This document shows positions 51,335-60,721 of a DNA stretch of 64,000 nt, piece after piece. The notes beneath the pieces were generated by a model that saw only the letters and a program-made list of their open reading frames with translations, searched no databases and had not been told where the DNA came from. Origin of the DNA: Flavobacterium lipolyticum (GTDB lineage: Bacteria; Bacteroidota; Bacteroidia; Flavobacteriales; Flavobacteriaceae). Within the stretch, counting starts at the first letter, position 1; the number at the start of each line of letters is the position of its first letter. The DNA lies in assembly GCF_020905335.1 (NCBI RefSeq), contig NZ_JAJJMN010000001.1, positions 1,984,001-2,048,000 of the forward strand. Direction: 5' to 3'. Made by a program: the position numbers and the translations under genes.

Positions 51335-52405
51335 ATGACCTCATTATTATTTGCTCCCTTAACCATAAAAAAGATTACTTTAAAAAATAGAATCGTTATT
51401 TCGCCCATGTGCCAGTATTCGGCAACAGACGGATTTGCAAACGATTGGCATTTGGTTCATCTAGGCAGCCGGGCCAGTGGCGGAGTGGGTTTAATCATCC
51501 AGGAAGCTACTGCAGTTTCTCCTGAAGCCAGAATTTCACCTTCTGATTTAGGTTTGTGGAAAGACGAGCATATTGAAAAATTAAAAACAATTAACGAATT
51601 TATTCTTTCTCAAAAGGCTATACCCGGAATTCAATTGGCACATGCCGGACGAAAAGCAAGTGTTTCGATTCCGTGGGAAGGCAATAAAAAATTAAATATT
51701 GGACAAGGTGGGTGGCAGACTGTTTCGGCAAGTGCGATCCCGTATCATGATGATGAGCCTTTTCTTCCAGAAGCTTTAGATAAAAATGGAATTCAAAAAG
51801 TAATTTCAGATTTTAAAGCAGCAACAAAAAGAGCTGTTAAAGCAGGTTTTCAAGTCATGGAAATTCATGGAGCACATGGATATCTGCTGCACCAGTTTTT
51901 ATCGCCTTTAACAAACGTCAGAAATGACGAATATGGTGGAAGTTTCGAAAACAGAATCCGTCTGACTTTAGAAATTGTTGAAGCTGTACAATCCGAATGG
52001 CCGTCTGATTTGCCTTTGTTTGTTCGAATTTCAGCTACAGATTGGGCAGAAGGAGGATGGAATCCGGAAGAATCCGTACAACTTTCGATACTCTTAAAAG
52101 AGAAAGGTGTGGATTTAATAGATACCTCGTCAGGCGGATTAGTTTCGCATCAGCAAATTCCTTTGCAACCCAATTATCAGGTTCCTTTCGCCGCCAAAAT
52201 TAAAAAAGAGGCTTCTATTTTAACAGGGGCTGTCGGTTTAATTACAGAAGCAAAGCAAGCCGAAGAAATTTTGAAAAATGGTCAGGCCGATGTGATTTTG
52301 TTTGCTAGAGAATCGCTCAGAAATCCGAATTTGCCTTTAGATTTTGCTAAAGAATTAAACGACGATATTCAGTGGCCAAAACAATACGAAAGAGCGAAAC
52401 TATAA
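51335..52405 (+). CDS. Old-yellow-enzyme family NADPH dehydrogenase (YqjM-like)
   Basis: A 356-residue FMN-dependent ene-reductase. N-terminal ISPMCQYSATDGFANDWH carries the cysteine typical of the YqjM (thermophilic-like) class. QLAHAGRKAS and EIHGAHGYLLHQFLSPLTN provide the flavin and substrate histidines; NRIRLTLEIVEAV and the C-terminal ADVILFARESLRNP also fit. It reduces alpha,beta-unsaturated carbonyls with NADPH. Followed 160 bp later by a Gfo/Idh/MocA oxidoreductase gene. Confidence 0.95.
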   Translation: MTSLLFAPLTIKKITLKNRIVISPMCQYSATDGFANDWHLVHLGSRASGGVGLIIQEATAVSPEARISPSDLGLWKDEHIEKLKTINEFILSQKAIPGIQLAHAGRKASVSIPWEGNKKLNIGQGGWQTVSASAIPYHDDEPFLPEALDKNGIQKVISDFKAATKRAVKAGFQVMEIHGAHGYLLHQFLSPLTNVRNDEYGGSFENRIRLTLEIVEAVQSEWPSDLPLFVRISATDWAEGGWNPEESVQLSILLKEKGVDLIDTSSGGLVSHQQIPLQPNYQVPFAAKIKKEASILTGAVGLITEAKQAEEILKNGQADVILFARESLRNPNLPLDFAKELNDDIQWPKQYERAKL

Positions 52406-52565
52406 TATTTTTTTTCGCCACAAATTCACGAATTTATACAAATTATTGTGTTTAAAAACTTAACATAATTCGTGAATTACTTTGTCCGTTTGCTATTGCT
52501 CGGGTCATGACAGAAATAAAATACTTTTTAATCACAATAATCTGTGGCAAAAAACTAAACATAAA

Positions 52566-53609
52566 ATGCAAAAAATAAAAACAGCACTATTATCATACGG
52601 AATGTCAGGGAAGGTATTTCATGCTCCATTTTTAGACATACACCCAGGGTTTGAATTATTGGGCTCCTGGGAAAGAAGCAAAAAACTCATTCAGCAGGAC
52701 TATCCGGCTGTAAAAAGTTATGCTTCGATTGAGGATTTATTGGCGGATGACGTTGATCTGGTGATTGTAAACACCCCAGTGGGAACGCATTATGAGTATG
52801 CAAAACAAGTGCTTTTGAGCGGAAAACATGCTGTAGTTGAAAAAGCTTTTACCACAACAGCAGCCGAAGCTCAGGAACTGGATACAATTGCAAAAGAAAA
52901 AGGACTGAAATTGGCCGTTTTTCAAAACAGAAGATGGGATAGTGATTTTAAAACGGTTCAAAAAGTAATCAATGATCGGGTTTTAGGAGATTTGATCGAA
53001 GCTGAATTTCATTTTGACAGATACAATCCGTTATTAAGTCCTAAAGCACATAAAGAAACTGTAAATGATGGTGCCGGAATCCTGAAAGACTTAGGTCCTC
53101 ATTTAATTGATCAGGCCGTTTGTTTGTTTGGTTCTCCAAATGCAGTTTTTGGAGACATTCGTTTTACCAGATCAAATACTTTGGTGGACGACTGGATTGA
53201 TTTATTGCTGATTTACGAAAATTTCAGAGTTCGCTTGAAAGCCGGTTTTTTTGTGAGAGAAGCCAATCCTGCTTATGTGCTTCACGGTAAAAAAGGATCA
53301 TTTTTAAAACCTCGTGGAGATGTTCAGGAAGATGATTTAAAATTGAGTAAAAAACCAAATCTGGAATCTTGGGGAACAGAATCAGAAGCCTTGCAAGGCC
53401 TTTTACACACGGAAATTGAGGGAGAAGTAATCAGGGAAAAAATCCCAACGCTTCAGGGCAATTATTTTTCCTTCTTTGATGGTGTTTATGAGGCTATCGT
53501 AAAGAATGAAAAAGAACCGGTTACCGCACAGGACGGAGTAAAAGTAATGCAGATTATCGAAGCGGCAATTGCAAGTCATACGCAGCAAAAAGTAATTAAT
53601 TTATCGTGA
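52566..53609 (+). CDS. Gfo/Idh/MocA family oxidoreductase
   Basis: About 347 residues from MQKIKTALLSYGMSGKVFHA (ATG at 52566; a longer frame from 52482 has no support). N-terminal Rossmann fold with GMSGKVFHAPFL in place of the usual GxGxxG, then NTPVGTHYEYAKQVLLSGKH and the catalytic motif region VEKAFTTTAAEA (EKP-type, here EKA). The C-terminal half is the alpha/beta substrate domain (GAGILKDLGPHLIDQAVCLF). It oxidises or reduces a sugar-type substrate with NAD(P). The close relative in E. coli is YdgJ-like; substrate unknown. Confidence 0.92.
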   Translation: MQKIKTALLSYGMSGKVFHAPFLDIHPGFELLGSWERSKKLIQQDYPAVKSYASIEDLLADDVDLVIVNTPVGTHYEYAKQVLLSGKHAVVEKAFTTTAAEAQELDTIAKEKGLKLAVFQNRRWDSDFKTVQKVINDRVLGDLIEAEFHFDRYNPLLSPKAHKETVNDGAGILKDLGPHLIDQAVCLFGSPNAVFGDIRFTRSNTLVDDWIDLLLIYENFRVRLKAGFFVREANPAYVLHGKKGSFLKPRGDVQEDDLKLSKKPNLESWGTESEALQGLLHTEIEGEVIREKIPTLQGNYFSFFDGVYEAIVKNEKEPVTAQDGVKVMQIIEAAIASHTQQKVINLS

Positions 53610-53848
53610 AGTTACTCAGAGATTTGAGGAGTAAAACAGATTGTCAGAGATTTTTTAATTCTTGAAATCTGAAAATAAGTAGCATAATCTATAAAGTAAA
53701 ACAACCAGAAGCAGTTAACGACAAAAAATCTTTGCCCCTTTGCGTCTCAGAACCTTCGTCTCTCAAAAAAATTATAAACATACAACGTTGTAAATCGAGT
53801 AATACTCAGGTTTTATAGGCCATAAAGCAGCTTTTTAGTACTTTTATA

Positions 53849-55090
53849 GTGTTAAATCCAAAACGAATTATTTTGATCGACTTCAATCCATTAGCATTAT
53901 TCCAGACCAAAGGAAAAATTAAGAAAGCTTACAGAGAAGCTAAAATCTCCTATTTGAACCGAATTCGCTTGGCAGTTGGGATGTTTTATTTTGGAATGGG
54001 TTTAAGTTTTGCGACCTGGGCAAGTAGGATTCCGGACATTAAAACGGCATTACATTTAACGGAAGGAGATCTCGGTTCTATTCTTTTTGCTTTGCCGATG
54101 GGGCAATTGCTGATTATGCCATTCTCAGGCAAGATGGTTACGAAATTTGGCAGTCATCGAATTTTGATTCTTTCCTTAATCATGTATGTTTTGTGTCTGG
54201 CCAATTTAGGTTTGGCTACTACGGCCTTACAATTGTCATTAGGATTGTTTCTGTTTGGATTGTTTGGAAATCTGGCCAATATCGCGGTCAATACACAAGG
54301 CGTTTATACCGAAGTTCTTTTTAGGAAAACAATCATGTCGTCTTTTCATGGCATGTGGAGTTTTGCAGGATTTACCGGGGCTTTGGTAGGATTGGGAATG
54401 CTGGCTCTAAAATTAAGTCCTCTTCATCACTTTTTGATTGTGGCAGGAGTCGTATTAATAATGATTGCTTTTAACTTTAAGTTTTTAATCAAAGCCAAGG
54501 AAAAAATCAAAGTCAAGAGCGAGAAAAAGAAACTATTTGTAAAACCGGACAGCGCTTTAATCTGGCTTGGAGTGATTGGGTTTTGCAGTATGGCAAGCGA
54601 AGGTGTAATGTTTGACTGGAGCGGTGTATACTTTAAAGATATCGTAAAAGCACCTGGTCCATTGGTGATTTTGGGATACACTTCCTTCATGATTATGATG
54701 GCAAGCGGACGTTTTCTGGGAGACGGCTTGATCAATAAATTCGGACGTGAACGCGTGATGCAAATCAGTGGTGTTATGATTTCGGCCGGGCTTTTTACAG
54801 CTGTTTTTCTTCCTTATCTTATCCCTTGTACGATTGCTTTTATGGCAGTTGGTTTAGGAGTTGCCACTATAGTTCCTACCGTTTATAGCATGGCAGGGAA
54901 AAATCCAACAGTTCCACCCGGGGAAGCCTTAACTATTGTTTCGAGTGTAAGTTTTCTGGGGTTCTTAATGGGACCACCGGTTATCGGACATATCGCTGAA
55001 ACTTTCGGACTTCAGTTTTCATTCGCTTTTATTGGGATTTTCGGAGTCCTGATTGCTTTTATGGTTTCCAAAATTAGGATAGCCTCTTAG
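53849..55090 (+). CDS. MFS transporter
   Basis: A 413-residue protein with about 12 transmembrane helices. The first 40 residues are cytoplasmic and charged, so the GTG start at 53849 is uncertain; an internal start near LNRIRLAVGMFYFG is possible. Family marks: SFATWASRIPDIK in loop 1-2, GRFLGDGLINKFGRERVM in the middle A-motif position. SFHGMWSFAGFTGALVG and GEALTIVSSVSFLGFLMGPP are typical of the YbjJ/FucP-like sugar transporter branch. Substrate unknown. Confidence 0.9.
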   Translation: MLNPKRIILIDFNPLALFQTKGKIKKAYREAKISYLNRIRLAVGMFYFGMGLSFATWASRIPDIKTALHLTEGDLGSILFALPMGQLLIMPFSGKMVTKFGSHRILILSLIMYVLCLANLGLATTALQLSLGLFLFGLFGNLANIAVNTQGVYTEVLFRKTIMSSFHGMWSFAGFTGALVGLGMLALKLSPLHHFLIVAGVVLIMIAFNFKFLIKAKEKIKVKSEKKKLFVKPDSALIWLGVIGFCSMASEGVMFDWSGVYFKDIVKAPGPLVILGYTSFMIMMASGRFLGDGLINKFGRERVMQISGVMISAGLFTAVFLPYLIPCTIAFMAVGLGVATIVPTVYSMAGKNPTVPPGEALTIVSSVSFLGFLMGPPVIGHIAETFGLQFSFAFIGIFGVLIAFMVSKIRIAS

Positions 55091-55324
55091 TTTGTACGCT
55101 AAAAAAAGCGAAGGATTGTTTTGATATTAAGATTTATTTAATAAGAAAATACTTTATTACTGCTTTTTGTTTATATTTGAATCCTAAAAAAATAACAAGT
55201 GTTAACTTCTTATTTTTCATTCCTTCCAAAAACCTATTTTATCTTTTGATGTAAGAGACTGGATGTTTTTGTTGTTAAAACATTCAATCCTAAAACTAAA
55301 AATATAAAGTAAATTGGGGTTTTT

Positions 55325-58162
55325 ATGACAAAAAAAGGAACGTTACTATTTGTTTTATTGCCTATTAGTTTTCTGTTTGCGCAGGAACACACCACTTTTT
55401 CAGGAACTATAGTTGACTCAAAGACTTTAAATCCATTGGAAAATATTGTGGTAAACATTCAAAATTCTTCCATAACACAATTAACTGGAGCAAAGGGAAA
55501 GTTTGAATTACACTCTGCTATAAAGGGAGAGCAATTATTATGGATACACAGTCAAGGCTATAAAGATCTTCTTTTAAAAATACAATCGAAACCGGGGCAA
55601 AAGGTTGAACTGGGGATTTTACCATTAGAAGATAATTTTTCAGAGGAGACACCGGCAGCACTAATCACCTTATTAGGCAGTGATTTTTCAGACGATAATA
55701 GTTCTTCTGAAATGACTTCGGGTCTTTTGCAATCTTCAAGAGATGCTTTTATGCAGGCTTCAGCTTTCAATTGGGGGCAGGCTCGATTTAGAGTTCGGGG
55801 TCTGGACAGCGAAAATGGTACAATGATGCTTAACGGCATGGTCATGAATAAAATTTACGATGGAAGACCGCAATGGAGCAATTGGGGAGGCTTGAACAAC
55901 GTATTGCGAAATCAGGAATTTTCAGTTGGAGCAGCTGCTTCAAATTATACTTTCGGAGGAGTCTTAGGAACCCAGCAAATAAATACACGTGCTTCATTGT
56001 ACAGAAAAAGCAGTCAGCTTTCTTTTTCAGGGAGCAATACAACTTACAGTTGGCGAACCATTGCTACTTATGCCTCCGGAATGAATGCTTCCGGCTGGGC
56101 TTATGTTCTTTCAGCAGGAAAACGCTGGTCGGATCAAGGTTATTTTGACGGAACAAATTTCAAAGCAGAATCTTTTTTTATTAGTGTCGAAAAGAAGCTG
56201 AGCGACAAACATTCATTGAGCTTTACAGGATTTTATACGCCAAATTCAAGAGGAAAAAATTCGGCAAATACAAATGAAGTTACCCAATTAACCAATGAGA
56301 AATACAATTCTTATTGGGGATTTCAAAACGGGAAAAAGAGAAATGCGCGAGTAAAAAGAGTCGAAGAACCGGTATTGATGCTAAATCATTATTACAAAAT
56401 AAATGAGAAAACAAATCTGAATTCCAGTTTAATGTATCAATTCGGTCGGGTAGGAAACAGTACTATTGACTATCAAAACGCAGCCAGTCCCGATCCGGTG
56501 TATTATCAAAAATTACCCAGTTACTATACCTCAATCTACGAAAAAGATAAAGGGGAGTTTTCAGGAAATTTCACCCCCGATTATATAAATGCCGAAAAAG
56601 CAAAAGCAAATTTTCTCGAAGATCGTCAAATCAATTGGGATGAATTATATCATGCCAATCAGAAACCAATTTTAAATTCTGATGGAACAATTAACGGATT
56701 TGAACCTTCAAAAAGGCATTATGTCTTATACGAAGACCGGACAGATGATAGGACCTTCGCGGTAAATTCAAATCTGAATATACAATTAACAGAGAATACT
56801 GCTTTTGATGGAGGAATTACTTTTAGAAATTTAAAATCACATCAGTTTCAATATCTTTTAGATTTGTTGGGAGGGCAATATTTTGAAGACATTGATGCGT
56901 TTTACCAAGGTGATCAGTCACAGTCTGATTTGCAAAATCCAAATCGTCAGGTAAAAGAAGGAGATACCTATGGGTGCAATTATAATCTTTTTGCAACCAC
57001 AATTGATGCTTTCACACAGTTTAAATTCAGTTATAATAAAACAGATTTTTATTTAGGACAGTCTTATTCTGTTTCCAATTACCAAAGAGAAGGATTGTAT
57101 CAAAATGGGATTTATCCAACATCATCACTTGGAAAAAGCAACAAGGTGAATTTTGAAAATTTTGGTTTTAAAGGAGGTCTGACCTATAAAATTTCAGGAA
57201 AACAATGGTTGTTTTTTAACGGAATGCATCTTAGCAGAGCACCATCCTTACGAAACACGTTTTTGAATTCCAGATTGAATAATTCAATAGTCGACGGAAT
57301 TGAAAATGAAAGTATAAGTAGTGCGGAAGGAAACTATGTTTTTCGTTCTCCAAATTTTAAAATTCGTTCAACGTTTTATTATTCATTGATTAAAAATACA
57401 ATCCGAACTTCCTTTTTCTTTGCTGAAGGAATTTTTGATCAGGGTGCAGCTTACAATAATACGGATGCATTTGTTAGTCAGACTTTAACGCATCTGGACA
57501 AGAAAAATAGTGGTATGGAATTTAGTCTTGAATGGCAAATTTCATCAACTTTAAAAATGACTTCATCTGCAGCATACGGTAATTATGTCTATAGTAGTAA
57601 CCCTAATGTATCTATAACTAACGATGCAAATGTAGCAGAAGGCAGTACTCAGACCACTTTTGATTTTGGAGAATCCTATCTTAAAAACTACAAACAGCCG
57701 GGCATGCCCCAACAAGCTTATTCGATTGGATTAGAATACAGAGATCCTAAGTTTTGGTGGTTCGGAGCGAATATTAATTATTTGACTGAAGCTTATATTG
57801 ACGTTTCGCCAATTGCACGAACCAATCGGTTTTATGTAAACGCTGTGAATGGTCACCTATTTCCAGAAGCGACAGAAGAACGGACAGTTGCTTTACTGAA
57901 ACAGGAAAAAATTAATCCGGTTTCATTATTAAATATTACAGGAGGAAAGTCCTGGCGTATCGCTCACAAATATATTGGGCTTTTCTGGAGTGTTAATAAT
58001 GTTCTGAATGCAGTGTACAAAACAGGTGGTTTTGAACAAACCAGAAATGCTAATTTCAGAGCTCTCAATCAGGATGTTTCCAGCGGAACACCCTCATTTG
58101 GTTCTAAATATTATTATGGATATGGAAGAACTTATTTTGTGAACCTTACAATGAGTTTGTAA
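55325..58162 (+). CDS. TonB-dependent receptor
   Basis: A 945-residue outer-membrane protein. Signal peptide ending SFLFAQ, a carboxypeptidase-regulatory-like domain (about 25-95: FSGTIVDSKTLNPLENIVVN), a plug region (FRVRGLDSENGTMMLNGMVM, FGGVLGTQQINTRAS) and a long beta barrel ending NLTMSL. It has no SusD partner. Instead it is followed 20 bp later by a DUF5689 lipoprotein, a pairing seen in flavobacteria for non-glycan substrates. The imported ligand is unknown. Confidence 0.93.
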   Translation: MTKKGTLLFVLLPISFLFAQEHTTFSGTIVDSKTLNPLENIVVNIQNSSITQLTGAKGKFELHSAIKGEQLLWIHSQGYKDLLLKIQSKPGQKVELGILPLEDNFSEETPAALITLLGSDFSDDNSSSEMTSGLLQSSRDAFMQASAFNWGQARFRVRGLDSENGTMMLNGMVMNKIYDGRPQWSNWGGLNNVLRNQEFSVGAAASNYTFGGVLGTQQINTRASLYRKSSQLSFSGSNTTYSWRTIATYASGMNASGWAYVLSAGKRWSDQGYFDGTNFKAESFFISVEKKLSDKHSLSFTGFYTPNSRGKNSANTNEVTQLTNEKYNSYWGFQNGKKRNARVKRVEEPVLMLNHYYKINEKTNLNSSLMYQFGRVGNSTIDYQNAASPDPVYYQKLPSYYTSIYEKDKGEFSGNFTPDYINAEKAKANFLEDRQINWDELYHANQKPILNSDGTINGFEPSKRHYVLYEDRTDDRTFAVNSNLNIQLTENTAFDGGITFRNLKSHQFQYLLDLLGGQYFEDIDAFYQGDQSQSDLQNPNRQVKEGDTYGCNYNLFATTIDAFTQFKFSYNKTDFYLGQSYSVSNYQREGLYQNGIYPTSSLGKSNKVNFENFGFKGGLTYKISGKQWLFFNGMHLSRAPSLRNTFLNSRLNNSIVDGIENESISSAEGNYVFRSPNFKIRSTFYYSLIKNTIRTSFFFAEGIFDQGAAYNNTDAFVSQTLTHLDKKNSGMEFSLEWQISSTLKMTSSAAYGNYVYSSNPNVSITNDANVAEGSTQTTFDFGESYLKNYKQPGMPQQAYSIGLEYRDPKFWWFGANINYLTEAYIDVSPIARTNRFYVNAVNGHLFPEATEERTVALLKQEKINPVSLLNITGGKSWRIAHKYIGLFWSVNNVLNAVYKTGGFEQTRNANFRALNQDVSSGTPSFGSKYYYGYGRTYFVNLTMSL

Positions 58163-58182
58163 AATTTTAAAACCAATTTGAA

Positions 58183-59532
58183 ATGAAAAATAGATTCTTA
58201 GTTTTCGGTTATGCATTCTTGCTACTGATAATTTATAGCTGCAATAATGAAATTGAAATTCCAAAACTGGAATGTACACAACCGAATTTAGTTGTCAATC
58301 AAAAGGTTCAGAAAGTAAAAGAATTTTCAGGTTCCGTTCCGAAACAGTATGGCTTCGATGATAGTATTGAGGCCTATGTGGTGTCAAGCGATGAAGGAGG
58401 GAATTTTTTTAAGATACTTTTCCTGCAAACTATCGCAACGGATGAAACACCGGCAATAGGATTTAGTGTTGCGGTTGATGTTACCAACACCTATATCGAT
58501 TTTCGGGTAGGGAATAAAGTGTATATCAAACTAAAGAATCAGTTTACAGATTTATATTTTGGTGGTTTGCGTATCGGAAGTTTGTCTGTAAGCAATTCGG
58601 GAGATCCAGTGATTGGCAGAATTTCGCAGACCGACTATAAAAATGTTCTTAATGCGTCTTGTACCATAATGGATGAAAGTAAGTTGGTGAAAGCTGTTTC
58701 TGTGGAAGAAGCGTTAAACGACGGTAAGCTTAATACGCTGGTGGAGTTAAGCGGAGTCCAGTTTGCAGAGGAAGCGATTGGTCGTCATTATTTTGAAGAG
58801 TCCAACAATGTAGGAGGTTCGACAAACTGGAACCTTCAGGATAAAAGTGGGAATCAGATTATTTTCAGGACAAGCAGTTACGCGGGCTTTGCTAATAAAT
58901 TGGTGCCGGAAGGGAGCGGAAAAGTAAGAGGAGTTTTGACTAAATACGGATCAGATTATCAACTAATGAGCAGATCAGAAAAAGATCTGGAAATGAATGG
59001 GAAAAGAGATACTCCGATTTTTGCGGAAGATTTCCAATCCGTAAAAAACAATGTGAATTTTACTTTGCCGGGATGGAGTAATATTGTTGAAAAAGCTTCA
59101 AAATTATGGGAGAGTATGCTGTATGCCGGAAACGGTTATACAGAGTTTAATACTACAAGTACAACCGCAGCCGAAAATGTTGCCTGGATGGTTACTCCAA
59201 AAATCAATTTGAGCGGTTATAAAAATGCAGTATTATCCTTTAGAAGCGCACAGCATGACTTAAAACTTGATTCACCATTAAATATGCTTGAGGTTTATGT
59301 TTCTACTAATTTTGACGGTTCGAGCGTAACCAAAGCAAAATGGACAAAACTAACAGCAAAATTCCCTTCATTGTCAACACCGTCCCGGGTTTTTATCAGT
59401 TCCGGAGCAATTGATTTATCTTCCTATTCAGGGAATATTAATATTGCATTTAAATATATGGGTTCGGGTAAGGATAAAACTTTGAATGGTGCTTTTATGG
59501 TTGACGATGTTAGGATTTTTGCCGAAAAATAA
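58183..59532 (+). CDS. DUF5689 surface lipoprotein with choice-of-anchor/jelly-roll C-terminus
   Basis: A 449-residue lipoprotein with lipobox LIIYSC (cysteine about 20). Residues about 40-270 match DUF5689 (DSIEAYVVSSDEGGNFFKIL, VGNKVYIKLKN, IFRTSSYAGFA, VRGVLTKYGSDYQLM). Residues about 280-449 form a beta-rich domain (AEDFQSVKNNVNFTLPGW, WMVTPKINLSGYKNAVLSFR, FMVDDVRI) like DUF5017/choice-of-anchor J domains. Likely surface-exposed and working with the receptor 20 bp upstream. Function unknown. Confidence 0.87.
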   Translation: MKNRFLVFGYAFLLLIIYSCNNEIEIPKLECTQPNLVVNQKVQKVKEFSGSVPKQYGFDDSIEAYVVSSDEGGNFFKILFLQTIATDETPAIGFSVAVDVTNTYIDFRVGNKVYIKLKNQFTDLYFGGLRIGSLSVSNSGDPVIGRISQTDYKNVLNASCTIMDESKLVKAVSVEEALNDGKLNTLVELSGVQFAEEAIGRHYFEESNNVGGSTNWNLQDKSGNQIIFRTSSYAGFANKLVPEGSGKVRGVLTKYGSDYQLMSRSEKDLEMNGKRDTPIFAEDFQSVKNNVNFTLPGWSNIVEKASKLWESMLYAGNGYTEFNTTSTTAAENVAWMVTPKINLSGYKNAVLSFRSAQHDLKLDSPLNMLEVYVSTNFDGSSVTKAKWTKLTAKFPSLSTPSRVFISSGAIDLSSYSGNINIAFKYMGSGKDKTLNGAFMVDDVRIFAEK

Positions 59533-59670
59533 GACTGTTTTTTATATGGATTCAGTTAAGATGTTGATTTTTAGGGGACAATTTAATGTTGAGCTGTTTT
59601 TCAGATTTAAACTGTTAAATTTTAATAGAATTTTGTATTTTGGTCACCCCAAATCAATACAAATACAACT

Positions 59671-60540
59671 ATGAAAATCTATTTTCTTGCCATCATCATG
59701 ATGGTTTTTCCATGTTTAGTACACAGTCAGAATCAGGATGCTGCACCTGTGAGACTGAAACAAATTAATATTGTAAAAACAAATTACCAGAATTCTAAAG
59801 ATGGTGAAATTGTAAATAAAACAGTTGTTTTTAAAGACGGAAAAATACAAACGATTACTACTTCAGATGTTATTCAGCATTTCTTTTACAACACCAAAGG
59901 ATTATTGGACATGACCGTAAAAGATAAGGTAGGAAGCGACTGGAAAGAAGTTGTAAATTATACGTATGATGCCGACAACAACATTACAAAGTTTGTTAAA
60001 AAATATCAGGAAGGGAACGATTATATTACCAAAGTTGTAACTTTTACCTACGAGGGAGCGAGAGTAAAGGTAATTACAAAAAAGAGCACCAATCACCAGA
60101 ATTTAGTTGACGATATCGAATATATTGTTGAAAAAGGAACTATCGTGAGACGTACTTCCCGTGACAGAAATAAAGCAATTATTGGCAAAATTGAATATGC
60201 GTATTTCAATGATAATGTCATAAAGCATAAAGGTTTGGTAGGAGATAAAATTTCAAAAAGTTTTATTTTTGATGATAAAAATTCTGTTGATCTTCTAATT
60301 GTTAAAAGTTTGTTTGGAGAGAATTATAAAGTAATTGTACCGATGATCTCCTATCATGAAGAAGAATTTAGTTTTGAATCCATCTCTCCTAATAACGAAA
60401 TTGTTTTTAGTCCTTCCTCTACTGTATTGGTCGGAGTGAGCAGAAAATACAAATACAATAAACTAAACTTTCCAATTTCCTGTTCTCAGATTGAAGAAAA
60501 CGGAATTGTAAAAACAGAGAAGACTTTTATTTACGAGTAA
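59671..60540 (+). CDS. Secreted protein of unknown function
   Basis: A 289-residue protein with signal peptide MKIYFLAIIMMVFPCLVHSQ. The mature part shows repeated beta-strand units of the form FYNTKGLLDMTVKDK, YTYDADNNITKFVKKY and FTYEGARVKVITKK, reminiscent of YD/RHS-like or DUF4595-type beta repeats. Located 138 bp downstream of the DUF5689 gene and possibly co-expressed. Followed by an imperfect hairpin. Confidence 0.75.
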   Translation: MKIYFLAIIMMVFPCLVHSQNQDAAPVRLKQINIVKTNYQNSKDGEIVNKTVVFKDGKIQTITTSDVIQHFFYNTKGLLDMTVKDKVGSDWKEVVNYTYDADNNITKFVKKYQEGNDYITKVVTFTYEGARVKVITKKSTNHQNLVDDIEYIVEKGTIVRRTSRDRNKAIIGKIEYAYFNDNVIKHKGLVGDKISKSFIFDDKNSVDLLIVKSLFGENYKVIVPMISYHEEEFSFESISPNNEIVFSPSSTVLVGVSRKYKYNKLNFPISCSQIEENGIVKTEKTFIYE

Positions 60541-60557
60541 CGTAAATTTTAAAACTG

Positions 60558-60626
60558 AAAATCCACATCCCAAATTCCAAACTTCGATTAACAATTGGAA
60601 TGTGGGATTTGGGATTTGGATTTTTT
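60558..60626 (+). terminator. Imperfect hairpin terminator
   Basis: AAATCC ... TTCCAA pairs with TTGGAA ... GGATTT across a 15-nt loop, with a T6 run at the end (60621-60626). The repeated ATCCCAAATTCC-like words make several alternative pairings. Confidence 0.6.
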
Positions 60627-60697
60627 AAAGAATAGGGTAATTTTTCAAATACAGTTTAAAAAACAAGTTCTATAAGGGTTAGTACCTTACAAATCAT

Positions 60698-60705
60698 TAA
60701 ATTTG
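60698..60705 (+). promoter_or_regulatory. -7 element upstream of hflX
   Basis: TAAATTTG fits TAnnTTTG and lies 16 bp before the hflX ATG; no strong -33 element at the usual spacing. Confidence 0.5.
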
Positions 60706-60721
60706 CACCTTATTCAAAGCT

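Noticed and set aside
59486..59674. 62-codon plus-strand open frame after the DUF5689 gene
   Set aside because: It overlaps the end of the lipoprotein gene in another frame and has no recognisable features.
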